Assembly (NCBI GenBank): GCA_031290855.1
Contig: JAISLM010000018.1
Coordinates: forward strand, 1 to 17,462
Length of the DNA: 17,462 nucleotides
Direction: 5' to 3'
Origin: Spirochaetaceae bacterium
Lineage (GTDB): Bacteria > Spirochaetota > Spirochaetia > Treponematales > Breznakiellaceae
Below the pieces are notes generated by a model. That model had not been told where the DNA came from and searched no databases. It saw only the letters and a program-made list of their open reading frames with translations. Positions within the stretch are counted from its first letter, which is position 1. Each line of letters opens with the position of its first letter. Made by a program: the position numbers and the translations under genes. Of this stretch, positions 7,862 through 14,576 are shown piece after piece.

Positions 7862-8029
7862 GAGCTTTTCCCAAAACCCGGTTGGTTTTGGGAAAAGCTT
7901 CCGAAAAAGCGGTCTAACCGGACTTTAGTCCGGCCCGTTTTTTCATATAAATCTAAGGCAGCCGGACAAGCAGAGCTTGTCTCCAAAGCAAAGCTTGTCT
8001 CCAAAAAACTGAAGTTTTGGGAAAGCCTC
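7862..8029 (+). repeat. Type C palindromic repeat with two 18-bp units
   Basis: The element opens with a perfect 16-bp hairpin (7863-7878 against 7884-7899, loop CGGTT), then a terminator hairpin (7918-7942). Two 18-bp units follow (7970-7987 and 7988-8005, consensus GCAAAGCTTGTCTCCAAA), each containing an AAGCTT-centred hairpin. It ends with CTGAAGTTTTGGGAAAGCCTC, an imperfect inverted copy of its own left end. The same layout with three units is found at 13382-13553. Confidence 0.85.
7918..7942 (+). terminator. Intrinsic terminator inside the type C repeat, downstream of aroC
   Basis: CCGGACT, loop TT, AGTCCGG, then CCCG and a run of six T (7937-7942). It lies about 100 bases after the aroC stop codon and would end that transcript. 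Confidence 0.6.
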
Positions 8030-8030
8030 T

Positions 8031-8226
8031 CAGCCCAATTTTTTATGACGTTCCGGTTTTGCCGATCCGTATTTACCGGTCAATATTGTCCCGCGACAGG
8101 CAGGCTTGGCGGGGAGGCTGTCCGGCGGATACACGCCTCCGCCTGTCAGGGGATGGACCCCGTGAATCTGACATTCTTTACACACCGCGGGTCATGGTTA
8201 AAGCCATCTGAGGCGGCAGGCTCTGG
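8031..8226. other. Intergenic region after trpC (convergent end)
   Basis: No gene is visible. The stretch is GC-rich with imperfect inverted motifs (GACAGGC near 8094 and GCCTGTC near 8152; GGAGGC and GCCTCC between them) that could act at the 3' end of the trpC transcript. There is no T-tract on either strand, so I do not call a terminator. Confidence 0.35.
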
Positions 8227-9108
8227 CTATGATACCAGGTGTGTACGCTTGCGCGTATTGACGGTACAGTCGCTTCCAAGAAGCCTGTCCATGCAGGACT
8301 TCTTGTCGGGACCGCGCATTAGAACCTCGCTTATCAGCACCGCGTCAACGCCGCAGTCCGCAAGGGACTTAACATCATCAGCGGTTTTTATGCCACTTTC
8401 CGCAACAAAAAACAGATCACCCGGTACAAGCGGCCGCAACCGCAGGCTAAGCCCGATGTCAACCACAAGTGTTACCGGATCGCGGTGGTTCACCCCGACG
8501 ATATGTGCGCCCGCTTCCAGCACCGTGTCCAATTCCCGCTCGTTACGGGCCCCGACTATCGCCGCCATTCCCAAACCGTGCGCAAGCTTTATAAATGGCG
8601 AAAGCGTTTTTTTGTCCAGCAGTGCGCAGAGGAGTAGAACGGCGGAAGCGCCCAGCAATTTTGACTCGTAGATCTGGTAAGCGTCGATTACAAAATCCTT
8701 GCGCAGGACGGGCAGGTTAACCTTTTCGGCAATTTCACGCAAATAATCATCGCGGCCCATGAAGAAATCCGGCTCGGTAATCACGGAAATCGCCGCCGCC
8801 CCAGCGTCTTCGTACTCTTTTGCGATTTTTAAATATGGAAAATCATGCGCCATCAAACCTTTCAACGGTGAGGCCCGCTTTAACTCGCAGATAAAAGATA
8901 TGCCGGGCCCGGCAATCGCCTCTTCAAAACGACCGTTCGGGCAGGGCTTCCCAATCGCATCAGGCAAAGGGAGGGAAGGCAGCACAGGAAGGGACGGGGG
9001 AACCGCACAAAGCGCCCGCGCCATACCCTCTACCTGTTCAGGCGGACGCAGCTTTTTCCGCTGCTCAAGCCTTTCTCGTGTCATGCTGACTATACCGTCA
9101 AGAATCAT
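8227..9108 (-). CDS. trpC: Indole-3-glycerol-phosphate synthase, with the usual catalytic Glu replaced by Gly
   Basis: This enzyme closes the indole ring from CdRP in tryptophan synthesis. The 293 residues show the family blocks: CELKRASPLKG (E75, K77), PVLRKDFVIDAYQI (K137), GVNHRDP (N207, R209), VAESGI (E237) and LISEVLMRG. The block normally reading LVEVH / LIEIN reads AIVGARNERELD, so Gly186 (GGG, plus-strand 8551-8553) stands where the catalytic Glu (Glu159 of the Sulfolobus enzyme) is expected. A Pro-rich insert lies at residues 36-57. GGGAGG six bases upstream supports the start. The frame is otherwise intact. It overlaps the upstream small ORF by 11 bases. Confidence 0.93.
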   Translation of the reverse strand: MILDGIVSMTRERLEQRKKLRPPEQVEGMARALCAVPPSLPVLPSLPLPDAIGKPCPNGRFEEAIAGPGISFICELKRASPLKGLMAHDFPYLKIAKEYEDAGAAAISVITEPDFFMGRDDYLREIAEKVNLPVLRKDFVIDAYQIYESKLLGASAVLLLCALLDKKTLSPFIKLAHGLGMAAIVGARNERELDTVLEAGAHIVGVNHRDPVTLVVDIGLSLRLRPLVPGDLFFVAESGIKTADDVKSLADCGVDAVLISEVLMRGPDKKSCMDRLLGSDCTVNTRKRTHLVS

Positions 9109-9415
9109 ACTGCGCCTCCCTTACCCGGCAAGACGATGAGCCTCCGCACGGCAAGCGCGAACCGAAGGTTCGGCGGGGTATTAAACCGGACTTGCGAATA
9201 AATTGTCCAAAGCTGTTCCGGCGCATAAAAGGGCGGTTTCGGGCTGTGGCAGCAGCCCCGTCCATGGTAAAGCCCTTTGCCGCAACGGCCGTAAAGAAGG
9301 CCGTGTTCTGTATTTCTGACACCTTTCCACCGGTAATCGTGTCAATTAGGGCGTAAATAATCCCATGTATGAGATTTTCCTGTCTGACGGCCTTACTTAT
9401 CGTTTCCCGAAACAT
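9098..9415 (-). CDS. Small hypothetical protein, C-terminus read from an inserted repeat
   Basis: The product is 105 residues. The ATG at 9415 has GGAGGG seven bases upstream, which is why I prefer it over 9466. The first ~70 residues (starting MFRETISKAVRQENLIHGII) match no family I know. From about residue 72 the sequence is a translation of the type B repeat at 9138-9201 (FIRKSGLIPRRTFGSRL...), so the original C-terminus has been replaced or interrupted. The ORF runs 11 bases into trpC, suggesting translational coupling or simple run-on. It may be a remnant rather than a working gene. Confidence 0.45.
   Translation of the reverse strand: MFRETISKAVRQENLIHGIIYALIDTITGGKVSEIQNTAFFTAVAAKGFTMDGAAATARNRPFMRRNSFGQFIRKSGLIPRRTFGSRLPCGGSSSCRVREAQYDS
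9138..9201 (+). repeat. Type B repeat, copy 2 (inside a small ORF upstream of trpC)
   Basis: It begins GAGCCTCCGCACGGCAAGC, has the CGAACC-GAA-GGTTCG hairpin, and ends TTGCGAATAA with a one-base deletion (ACTTGCG in place of ACTTTGCG). It is followed by only ~60 bases of unique sequence before similarity to any other copy is lost. Confidence 0.9.
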
Positions 9416-9495
9416 GAATACGCCCTCCGTACTTCTGTATAGAAATGTATCTTCCCACAGAAACAATATTGCGTCAAGATAGATACAGTTAGTAT

Positions 9496-9526
9496 ATTAT
9501 AGATTCAGGATTACGGTTCTGTCCAA
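9496..9526 (-). promoter_or_regulatory. Candidate promoter for the small ORF-trpC operon
   Basis: On the minus strand there is a perfect TATAAT (9496-9501), with TTGGAC (9521-9526, 19-base spacer) or TGGACA (9520-9525, 18-base spacer) upstream. This would place the start about 75 bases before the small ORF's start codon. The -10 is good and the spacing long. Confidence 0.4.
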
Positions 9527-9610
9527 CACAAATTTATGGCGTCTTGATTCGGAAACAGGATTCAAGGCCTCCGCAAATTTTACAGACAGTTTCGCGGCAG
9601 CGTAATTAAT

Positions 9611-9675
9611 GAGCCTCCGCACGGCAAGCGCGAACCGAAGGTTCGGCGGGATATTAAACCAGGCTTTGCGAATAA
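9611..9675 (+). repeat. Type B repeat, copy 3 (intergenic)
   Basis: This is a full-length copy of the 65-bp element with two or three substitutions. It is preceded by ATTAAT, as are the copy at 14421 and the fragment at 16360. Confidence 0.9.
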
Positions 9676-10032
9676 TGAGGAATGCTACGGGGCAGCTTCC
9701 ATTGCTCATTATTTATTCGCAGTGTGGTCTGCTCCCCGCCATTCAGGGCGGGGAGGTTCATTCGCAAGCAGGGGCCCGCTCCCCCGCCTAATCCCTTCCT
9801 TTGTGGTTAATCAGGCGGTAAAACGTCAGGCACAAACCGCATAGCGGTTTGCCGTTGCGGGTTGTGCCTGAAACACAATCCACGGGCGGACGCTTGACTC
9901 TGTCTTGTGGAGCTTAGAATCGGTAATACCGGCAAAATTTGGCAGCCCCCTGCAAATAAATTTCCGCATCTGATCGAAGCTCTTAAACGGTGTAAGGCTT
10001 ACAAGATACCATGCCCCAAAGGGCTGGAAAGT
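9676..10032. other. Non-coding stretch with two strong hairpins
   Basis: I see no supported gene. Hairpin 1 is CTCCCCGCC (9732-9740), loop ATTCAG, GGCGGGGAG (9747-9755); its flank GCGGGGAGCAGACC (minus strand) also occurs near 17323. Hairpin 2 is TCAGGCACAA (9826-9835) with TTGTGCCTGA (9862-9871), and inside it ACCGC-ATA-GCGGT. Neither is followed by a T-tract. They may be remnants of further repeat families or 3' structures of the minus-strand DUF1638 transcript. Confidence 0.5.
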
Positions 10033-10626
10033 TCACTGGACGGACATTTGCTTCCTGCACAGGTCAAGAAGTACGGATTTGAAGTAATCGAGGTTTATCT
10101 TCATAACTTCAACGGGTATCTGTGTAAATTCAAAAAATTCAAACAGGTCTTCGTCGGAAATTTCAAAAACACCGGTATCAAGAACGATTATCTTTTCAAA
10201 GTATCCAAAATTAACCCTGGCGTCGGCGGCGTCCCAGCCGTGCCCCTGCTGGTATATCTCTTTCCACTGCCTTATTCCGCCCATAGTAAGAAAGTATACG
10301 TTTCCTTCGGCGTCAAACCGTTTCTTTTTTTCGGGACTCAGCAGCATCTCGGCGCAGTTGGCGGCTTTTGGGTAGATAGCGCCGGATTTTTCGGTTATTC
10401 GCAGCCATTACGTGTGGCACATACTACCGTACAGCAGAATGTTTTTTTTGTCGTTGTGTGCGGAGAGTTTTTCCGTGACCGTACTTTCCAGTAAAGCGGT
10501 ATTCACGTCCAGGGCCGGCGCTAAAAAATCGACATCTATTTTACAGCCCAATTCCTCTTCTATCTCCGGCAGCGCCTTCTCCAGTTCGTACCGGAATATG
10601 CCGCAGGATATTAAAGACAGATCCAT
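10033..10626 (-). pseudogene. DUF1638-family protein gene interrupted by an in-frame TAA
   Basis: Reading from the ATG at 10626 (GGGGGC three bases upstream), codons 1-72 give MDLSLISCGIFRYELEKALP... ending ILLYGSMCHT, which fits the start of DUF1638 proteins. The next codon is TAA (10408-10410). The same frame then continues without a break for 125 codons (WLRITEKSGAIYP..., RQWKEIYQQGHGW, DAADARVNFGYFEKIIVLDTG) to TGA at 10033, matching the second half of the family. Total length, about 197 codons, is as expected. Function is unknown; members are often found near corrinoid methyltransferase genes, none of which are seen here. A new start at 10347 could yield a 104-residue fragment. Confidence 0.75.
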
Positions 10627-10640
10627 TTTGCCCCCTATAT

Positions 10641-10960
10641 TTAAGAGTATTGGCTGAAACGGCTGGTAAATACAAGTTTTTTGCCCGCCGCCCCTTCACG
10701 AACCGCCGCGCCGCCGTTCAACCGGAAACCGAGCGGGATGTCCCCAGCCATTATTGCGCCCAACACCTGTGATTTGTTTGTTTATTGAAATGTTCCGCTG
10801 TGTCCGCTCCATCCTGTAGATGCCGAAAACCACATCGTCCCCCCTCAACTTTCCCCTTACCCGCAATGATTCGATGCGGGCTTCCGTCCGGCTTCACCGT
10901 AACCAGCACAAGAAACGCCGATTCCTCAATAACCTTTTTGACCTTCTCGTCTATAATCAT
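10641..10960 (-). pseudogene. Pyridoxamine 5'-phosphate oxidase-like (FMN-binding split-barrel) gene with two frameshifts
   Basis: The ATG at 10960 has AGGTG upstream. Frame one gives MIIDEKVKKVIEESAFLVLV...IIAGKGKVEG, the N-terminal strands of PNPOx-like proteins. A G6 tract on the coding strand (plus-strand C6, 10839-10844) shifts the frame; removing one base gives DDVVFGIYRMERTQRNISIN. A second shift at about 10766 then restores VLGAIMAGDIPLGFRLNGG...KLVFTSRFSQYS and a stop at 10641. Restored length is about 105 residues, short for the family. It sits 14 bases before the DUF1638 pseudogene in the same direction, so they were probably one operon. Confidence 0.75.
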
Positions 10961-11006
10961 AACAACACCTATGAAAAATAGTTAGCAGCTAGAAACCCTG
11001 TCCTTA

Positions 11007-11078
11007 CCCAGCCGCCCTGTCGCTTTTGACACAGTAGGTAAAGTCCTCTGGCAGGGTGGCGGGGCGGGGAGTTTTTTT
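11007..11078 (+). promoter_or_regulatory. Long-range stem plus T-tract upstream of gpmI (possible leader structure)
   Basis: CCCAGCCGCCCTG (11007-11019) can pair with CAGGGTGGCGGGG (11052-11064), giving 12 pairs with one G-U and one mismatch. Ten bases later there is a T7 tract (11072-11078). The distance between stem and T-tract is too long for a standard terminator. It could be an attenuator-like leader or a terminator for an unknown transcript. I see no recognised riboswitch core. No clear gpmI promoter is visible. Confidence 0.3.
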
Positions 11079-11137
11079 GTAGACTTGTTTTATAGAAACA
11101 TTTTGATGTTTCGATTTATAGAAAGATGGAGAAGTTT

Positions 11138-12799
11138 ATGGACGCGCTCAAAAAGAATCCGGCATGGAAGGGACGAAAAGGGCCGCTCGTCCTTGTGATA
11201 ATGGACGGCGTCGGTTTGGGGAAGTACAAGGAAGGGGACGCGGTTCTCGATTCCAAGATGTACAACCTTGCGGCGATCAGGGGGAAGAGCCTCTTTACCA
11301 CGTTAAAGGCGCACGGTAAAGCGGTCGGGCTGCCCTCCGACGACGACATGGGCAACAGCGAGGTGGGGCATAACGCGATGGGCTGCGGCAGGGTCTTCAG
11401 CCAGGGGGCCGCGCTCGTATGCGCCGCGCTCGAAAGCGGCGCGATGTTCGCCGCGAAAGCCTGGCGCGAGGTCGTGGACGGCGTAAAGGCCGGCGGCGGC
11501 ACGCTCCACTTCATCGGCCTCTTCTCGGACGGCAACGTCCACAGCCACCTTGACCACCTGAAAGGAATGATAAGGCGGGCAAAGCAAGATGGCGTCGGGA
11601 AAGTCCGCGTACACACGCTGCTTGACGGGCGGGACGTGCCCGAAACAAGCGCACTCCTATACATTGACGAGTTCGAGACCTTCCTCAAGGGGCTTTGCGA
11701 CGGCAGCTTCGACGCGAGGATCGCCAGCGGCGGCGGGCGCATGTGGATAACGATGGACAGGTACGGCGCGGACTGGGAGATGGTGAGGCGCGGATGGAAC
11801 GTCCACGTTCACGGCGAGGGGCGGCCCTTCGCGAGTGCGCGGGAGGCCGTCGAGACCTACCGCCGCGAGACGCCCGGCGTGATAGACCAGGACCTGAAGG
11901 AGTTCGTCGTCCGCGAGAACGGGAGGCCCGTCGGCACGATAGAGGACGGCGACTCGGTAGTCTACTTCAACTTCCGGGGCGACAGGGCGCTTGAGATAAC
12001 GGCGGCCTTCGAGCAGGACGGCTTCAACAAGTTCGACAGGGGGCGGCGTCCCTCAGTCTGTTACGCCGGAATGATGGAGTACGATGGCGACCTCCACGCG
12101 CCGCGCCGCTACCTTGTCTCGCCGCCGGCGATAGACCGGACGATGGGCGAGTACCTCGCGGCAAGCGGCGTCCGCACGCTGGCAATCAGCGAGACGCAGA
12201 AGTTCGGCCACGTCACCTACTTCTTCAACGGCAACCGCACGGGCAAGTTCGACGAAAAGCTGGAAACCTACATCGAGATAAAGAGCGACGTACTCCCGTT
12301 CGAACAGCGCCCCTGGATGAAGTGCGCCGAGATAAGCGACTACCTGCTGGAGGCGATCCCTTCCGGCAACTACGACTTCATCCGCCTTAACTACCCAAAC
12401 GGCGACATGGTGGGCCACACCGGTGTGTACGAGGCGGTGGTCTGTTCGCTGGAGGCGATGGACTTGCAGCTAGGCAGGCTCGCCCGTGCGGTCGATGAGG
12501 CGGGCGGCATCCTCCTTATAACGGCGGACCACGGCAACAGCGACGATATGTTCGAGCACGACAAGAAGACGGGCGCGGTTCAGTTCCACCCGGACGGCAC
12601 ACCCAAAGCTAAGACGAGCCATAGCCTGAACCCCGTACCCTGCGTCATTTACGACAGCGGCTATTCGGGCGAGTACAAAAACGGCCCCAACTCGCTAAAG
12701 CAGGGCCTCGGCATCAGCTCTATAGCGGCGACCTGCATCGAGCTACTGGGCTTTGTCCCGCCTGACGACTACGACACCTCCCTGCTGGAGAGAAACTAG
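11138..12799 (+). CDS. gpmI: 2,3-bisphosphoglycerate-independent phosphoglycerate mutase
   Basis: This Mn-dependent glycolytic enzyme interconverts 3- and 2-phosphoglycerate. It has 553 residues from this start. Alkaline-phosphatase-fold motifs are present: VLVIMDGVGLG near the N-terminus, DDDMGNSEVGHNAMG with the phosphorylated Ser at residue 74, HTLLDGRDVPE, NFRGDRALEIT, YPNGDMVGHTG and ITADHGNSDDMF. The ATG at 11138 was chosen because GGAGA lies seven bases upstream; the ATG at 11126 would include that site. Length is at the long end of the family. It is three bases from the thioesterase gene, so the two form an operon. Confidence 0.96.
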   Translation: MDALKKNPAWKGRKGPLVLVIMDGVGLGKYKEGDAVLDSKMYNLAAIRGKSLFTTLKAHGKAVGLPSDDDMGNSEVGHNAMGCGRVFSQGAALVCAALESGAMFAAKAWREVVDGVKAGGGTLHFIGLFSDGNVHSHLDHLKGMIRRAKQDGVGKVRVHTLLDGRDVPETSALLYIDEFETFLKGLCDGSFDARIASGGGRMWITMDRYGADWEMVRRGWNVHVHGEGRPFASAREAVETYRRETPGVIDQDLKEFVVRENGRPVGTIEDGDSVVYFNFRGDRALEITAAFEQDGFNKFDRGRRPSVCYAGMMEYDGDLHAPRRYLVSPPAIDRTMGEYLAASGVRTLAISETQKFGHVTYFFNGNRTGKFDEKLETYIEIKSDVLPFEQRPWMKCAEISDYLLEAIPSGNYDFIRLNYPNGDMVGHTGVYEAVVCSLEAMDLQLGRLARAVDEAGGILLITADHGNSDDMFEHDKKTGAVQFHPDGTPKAKTSHSLNPVPCVIYDSGYSGEYKNGPNSLKQGLGISSIAATCIELLGFVPPDDYDTSLLERN

Positions 12800-12802
12800 A
12801 CG

Positions 12803-13243
12803 ATGTTTTCCGTAACAATAACGCCGCGTGTCGGCGAGACCGACGCGATGGGGCATATCAACAACTGCGTGATACCCGTCTGGTTCGAGCGGGGGCGCAC
12901 CCCGTTATTCCGCATCTTCGACCCGAACCTGGACTTTACCCACGAGAGCTGGCACCTTGTGATGGTACATTCGGAATACGACTATACGGGCCAGCTTTAC
13001 TGCAATTCGGACGTCGAGATAAAGACCTGGGTATCTCATATAGGCGGAAAGTCTTTTTCGCTCGCGCACGAAGCCTGGCAGAACGGACGTCTCTGTGTGA
13101 AAGGCGGCGTCGTTCTTGTCTACTACAACTTCATCACCCAAAAGACCGAGCCGATCCCCCCCGATATCAGGAAGCAACTGGAAGCGCACACGGCTCAACG
13201 CGAAGCTTTGAGCAATGAGGGATTAATAACGGAAGAAAGCTGA
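12803..13243 (+). CDS. Acyl-CoA thioesterase of the hotdog (4HBT, YbgC/FadM-like) family
   Basis: The product is 146 residues. The N-terminal block VGETDAMGHINNCVIPVWFERGR carries the conserved Asp (D14) and the GHxNN element of 4HBT thioesterases, followed by strands typical of the hotdog fold (YDYTGQLYCNSDVEIKTWV, GGKSFSLAHEAWQNGRLCVKGGVVLVYY). It would hydrolyse an acyl-CoA; the acyl group cannot be told. It starts three bases after the gpmI stop. A C7 tract lies near 13155 within the gene, in frame. A 12-bp stem-loop overlaps its stop codon. Confidence 0.85.
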   Translation: MFSVTITPRVGETDAMGHINNCVIPVWFERGRTPLFRIFDPNLDFTHESWHLVMVHSEYDYTGQLYCNSDVEIKTWVSHIGGKSFSLAHEAWQNGRLCVKGGVVLVYYNFITQKTEPIPPDIRKQLEAHTAQREALSNEGLITEES

Positions 13244-13267
13244 AGCAGCCAGCCCCTTTCTTCCGTT
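13228..13267 (+). terminator. Stem-loop overlapping the thioesterase stop codon
   Basis: AACGGAAGAAAG (13228-13239) and CTTTCTTCCGTT (13256-13267) are a perfect 12-bp inverted repeat with a 16-base loop containing the stop codon's last bases. There is no T-tract, so it is a 3'-end structure or weak terminator; a stronger terminator lies at 13424. Confidence 0.45.
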
Positions 13268-13423
13268 GTGTTCAGGCTGATGAGGGCGGCTGGCTCCGAG
13301 GCGGCCCGATAGCAGGTTTAACGCGTCGTGCTCAGGATAAGAGGGGCGCTTGACTACCGTCAGGGCTCAATACTAATTATTGGGCTTTTCCCAAAACCCG
13401 GTTGTTTTTGAGAAAAGCTTCCG

Positions 13424-13450
13424 AAAAAGCGGGCTTTAGGCCGCTTTTTT
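13424..13450 (+). terminator. Bidirectional intrinsic terminator in the type C repeat
   Basis: AAAAAGCGG (13424-13432), an eight-base loop, and CCGCTTTTT (13441-13449) followed by another T. A-rich on the left and T-rich on the right, it can work on both strands. It would end the gpmI-thioesterase transcript. Confidence 0.7.
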
Positions 13451-13475
13451 ATATAAATCCAAGGCATCTGGACAA

Positions 13476-13529
13476 GCAAAGCTTGTCTCCCAGGCAAAGC
13501 TTGTCTCCCAGGCAAAGCTTGTCTCCCAA
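13476..13529 (+). repeat. Three tandem 18-bp hairpin units
   Basis: GCAAAGCTTGTCTCCCAG is repeated at 13476, 13494 and 13512 with no mismatch except the last base. Each contains the palindrome AAGCTT. Related elements in the window have one (566-623 and 13559-13721) or two (7970-8005) units. Confidence 0.9.
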
Positions 13530-13558
13530 GAACTGAAATTTTGGGAAAGCCTCTATTA

Positions 13559-13721
13559 ATTGAGCCTGTTCCAAAACTAATTGACTGTGCGCTAAAGCGC
13601 ACGGTTTTGGACCAGGCTCTCGCGGTTTTTCAGGCTAAAGCCTTGTAAAACTGCGTTTTTTAAGGTTGCTGGACAAGCGGAGCTTGTCTCCCCAAAACTT
13701 CAGTTTTGGAACAGCCTCAAT
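13559..13721 (+). repeat. MITE-like repeat with 20-bp terminal inverted repeats
   Basis: The left end is ATTGAGCCTGTTCCAAAACT. The right end is its reverse complement with one mismatch (AGTTTTGGAACAGCCTCAAT). Inside are a perfect hairpin GTGCGC-TAAA-GCGCAC (13587-13602) and one ACAAGC/GCTTGT hairpin near 13673-13688. It has no coding capacity. Its right half resembles the type C arm, so it is a subfamily of the same repeats. Confidence 0.85.
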
Positions 13722-13912
13722 TCTTCATTCATTTATGGGTGAAAGCAGATCCAAAGGCGCGGTGCTCCTGTGGTCCGGAAGGAGCGAATGATAAGGTCGT
13801 CAAAGCCTGCACATACCCTGCAACGCCAAATTCCGCTTCTACTGACCCCCCATCCCCCAACCACACTCGTCATTCATCATTTGCTCATAGTTGGTTTTTA
13901 CCAATACCCTTA

Positions 13913-14186
13913 ATGCTGCTCTGCCTCTTCTCCGCCTCCTGCAAGGTTGCCTGGGGCGGCCTGACAGACGACCCGGTTCCGGCAGCTCAGGTTCCGGTAA
14001 GGCCGATTCCGCCAATACGATCAATGGCTTCAGTATCGGGGATGTGGCTGGGCCGTTACCGTCAGCCTGGCGCCGCCGGACACCATAAGCAAGGGCTGGG
14101 AACACTTCTTCGGGGCGGACTGCGGGAATAACGCCTGCGGCCCCATACCCCTGCCGGTTCTGCTTGGCCTGTCGGACACAACCTAA
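13913..14186 (+). pseudogene. Decayed lipoprotein gene, two frameshifts
   Basis: The frame beginning MLLCLFSASC has a lipobox-like signal, then KVAWGGLTDDP. A shift near 13970 gives GSGSSGSGKADSANTINGFS and IGDVAGP. A second shift near 14055 gives VTVSLAPPDTISKGWEHFFG, ADCGNNACGPIPLPVLLG and then TAA at 14184. The three pieces join into a plausible Ser/Gly-linker lipoprotein. No ribosome-binding site is clear and I do not recognise the family. Confidence 0.5.
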
Positions 14187-14576
14187 GTCTGGGGGCTTGC
14201 ATGGGTACAGACGTTACGAAGTTTGTCCTGCAGCCCGGCATCGGCGAAAGCAGGATCGCCCCACCCTTCCGCCCCGTTGCAACGGAAAGCGTCAAGGCGG
14301 GTACTTCTTCCGTCCAAAGCACTTTCAAGAACGTTAGCAGAAAAACATCATTGCTACAGTCGGTGACCGCGCCTTATCCGGCTTCACCACTCTCTCGTCG
14401 GCGGATAACGAAGCATTAATGAACCTCCGCACGGCAAGCGCGAACCGAAGGTTCGGCGGGGTATTAAACCAGACTTTGCGAATAAACGCCAAAGTCGTTT
14501 GCGGTAAACTCCAGAATTCAACGCGCCCGCAATTTGGCACGTTGACAAAGAACGCCGGGACGTATACGGTTTTTTC
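14187..14576 (+). other. Probable further gene remnant interrupted by a type B repeat, upstream of gltX
   Basis: No intact gene is present. One frame reads IATVGDRALSGFTTLSSADN up to 14420, passes in frame through the type B repeat (14421-14485), and continues NAKVVCGKLQNSTRPQFGTL up to gltX. This may be the rest of the decayed lipoprotein or a neighbouring gene. Confidence 0.3.
14421..14485 (+). repeat. Type B repeat, copy 4
   Basis: This full-length copy starts GAACCTCCGCACGGCAAGC, follows ATTAAT, and ends TTTGCGAATAA. It lies about 90 bases before gltX and within an open frame. Confidence 0.9.

Larger units (their letters stand above)
13382..13553 (+). repeat. Type C palindromic repeat with three 18-bp units
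   Basis: It has the same layout as 7862-8029: left hairpin around CCCAAAACCCGGTTG, terminator hairpin, ATATAAATC, then hairpin units and the ACTGAAATTTTGGGAAAGCC right arm. The main difference is three 18-bp units instead of two. It directly abuts another repeat starting at 13559. Confidence 0.85.

Noticed and set aside
9497..9709. Minus-strand 70-codon frame spanning type B copy 3
   Set aside because: About a third of it is a translation of the repeat, and the rest has no recognisable features or ribosome-binding site.
9826..9871. 10-bp inverted repeat considered as an integron attC site
   Set aside because: No matching R'/R'' core sites, no integrase, and no array of similar sites nearby.
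9907..10494. Plus-strand 195-codon open frame
   Set aside because: It is the antisense shadow of the DUF1638 pseudogene, whose minus-strand reading has clear family similarity.
10839..10844. G6 tract in the PNPOx-like gene as a phase-variation switch
   Set aside because: A second independent frameshift downstream means correcting this tract alone would not restore the protein.
503..14485. Dispersed hairpin repeats considered as a CRISPR array
   Set aside because: Copies are kilobases apart with no regular spacers, and there are no cas genes.
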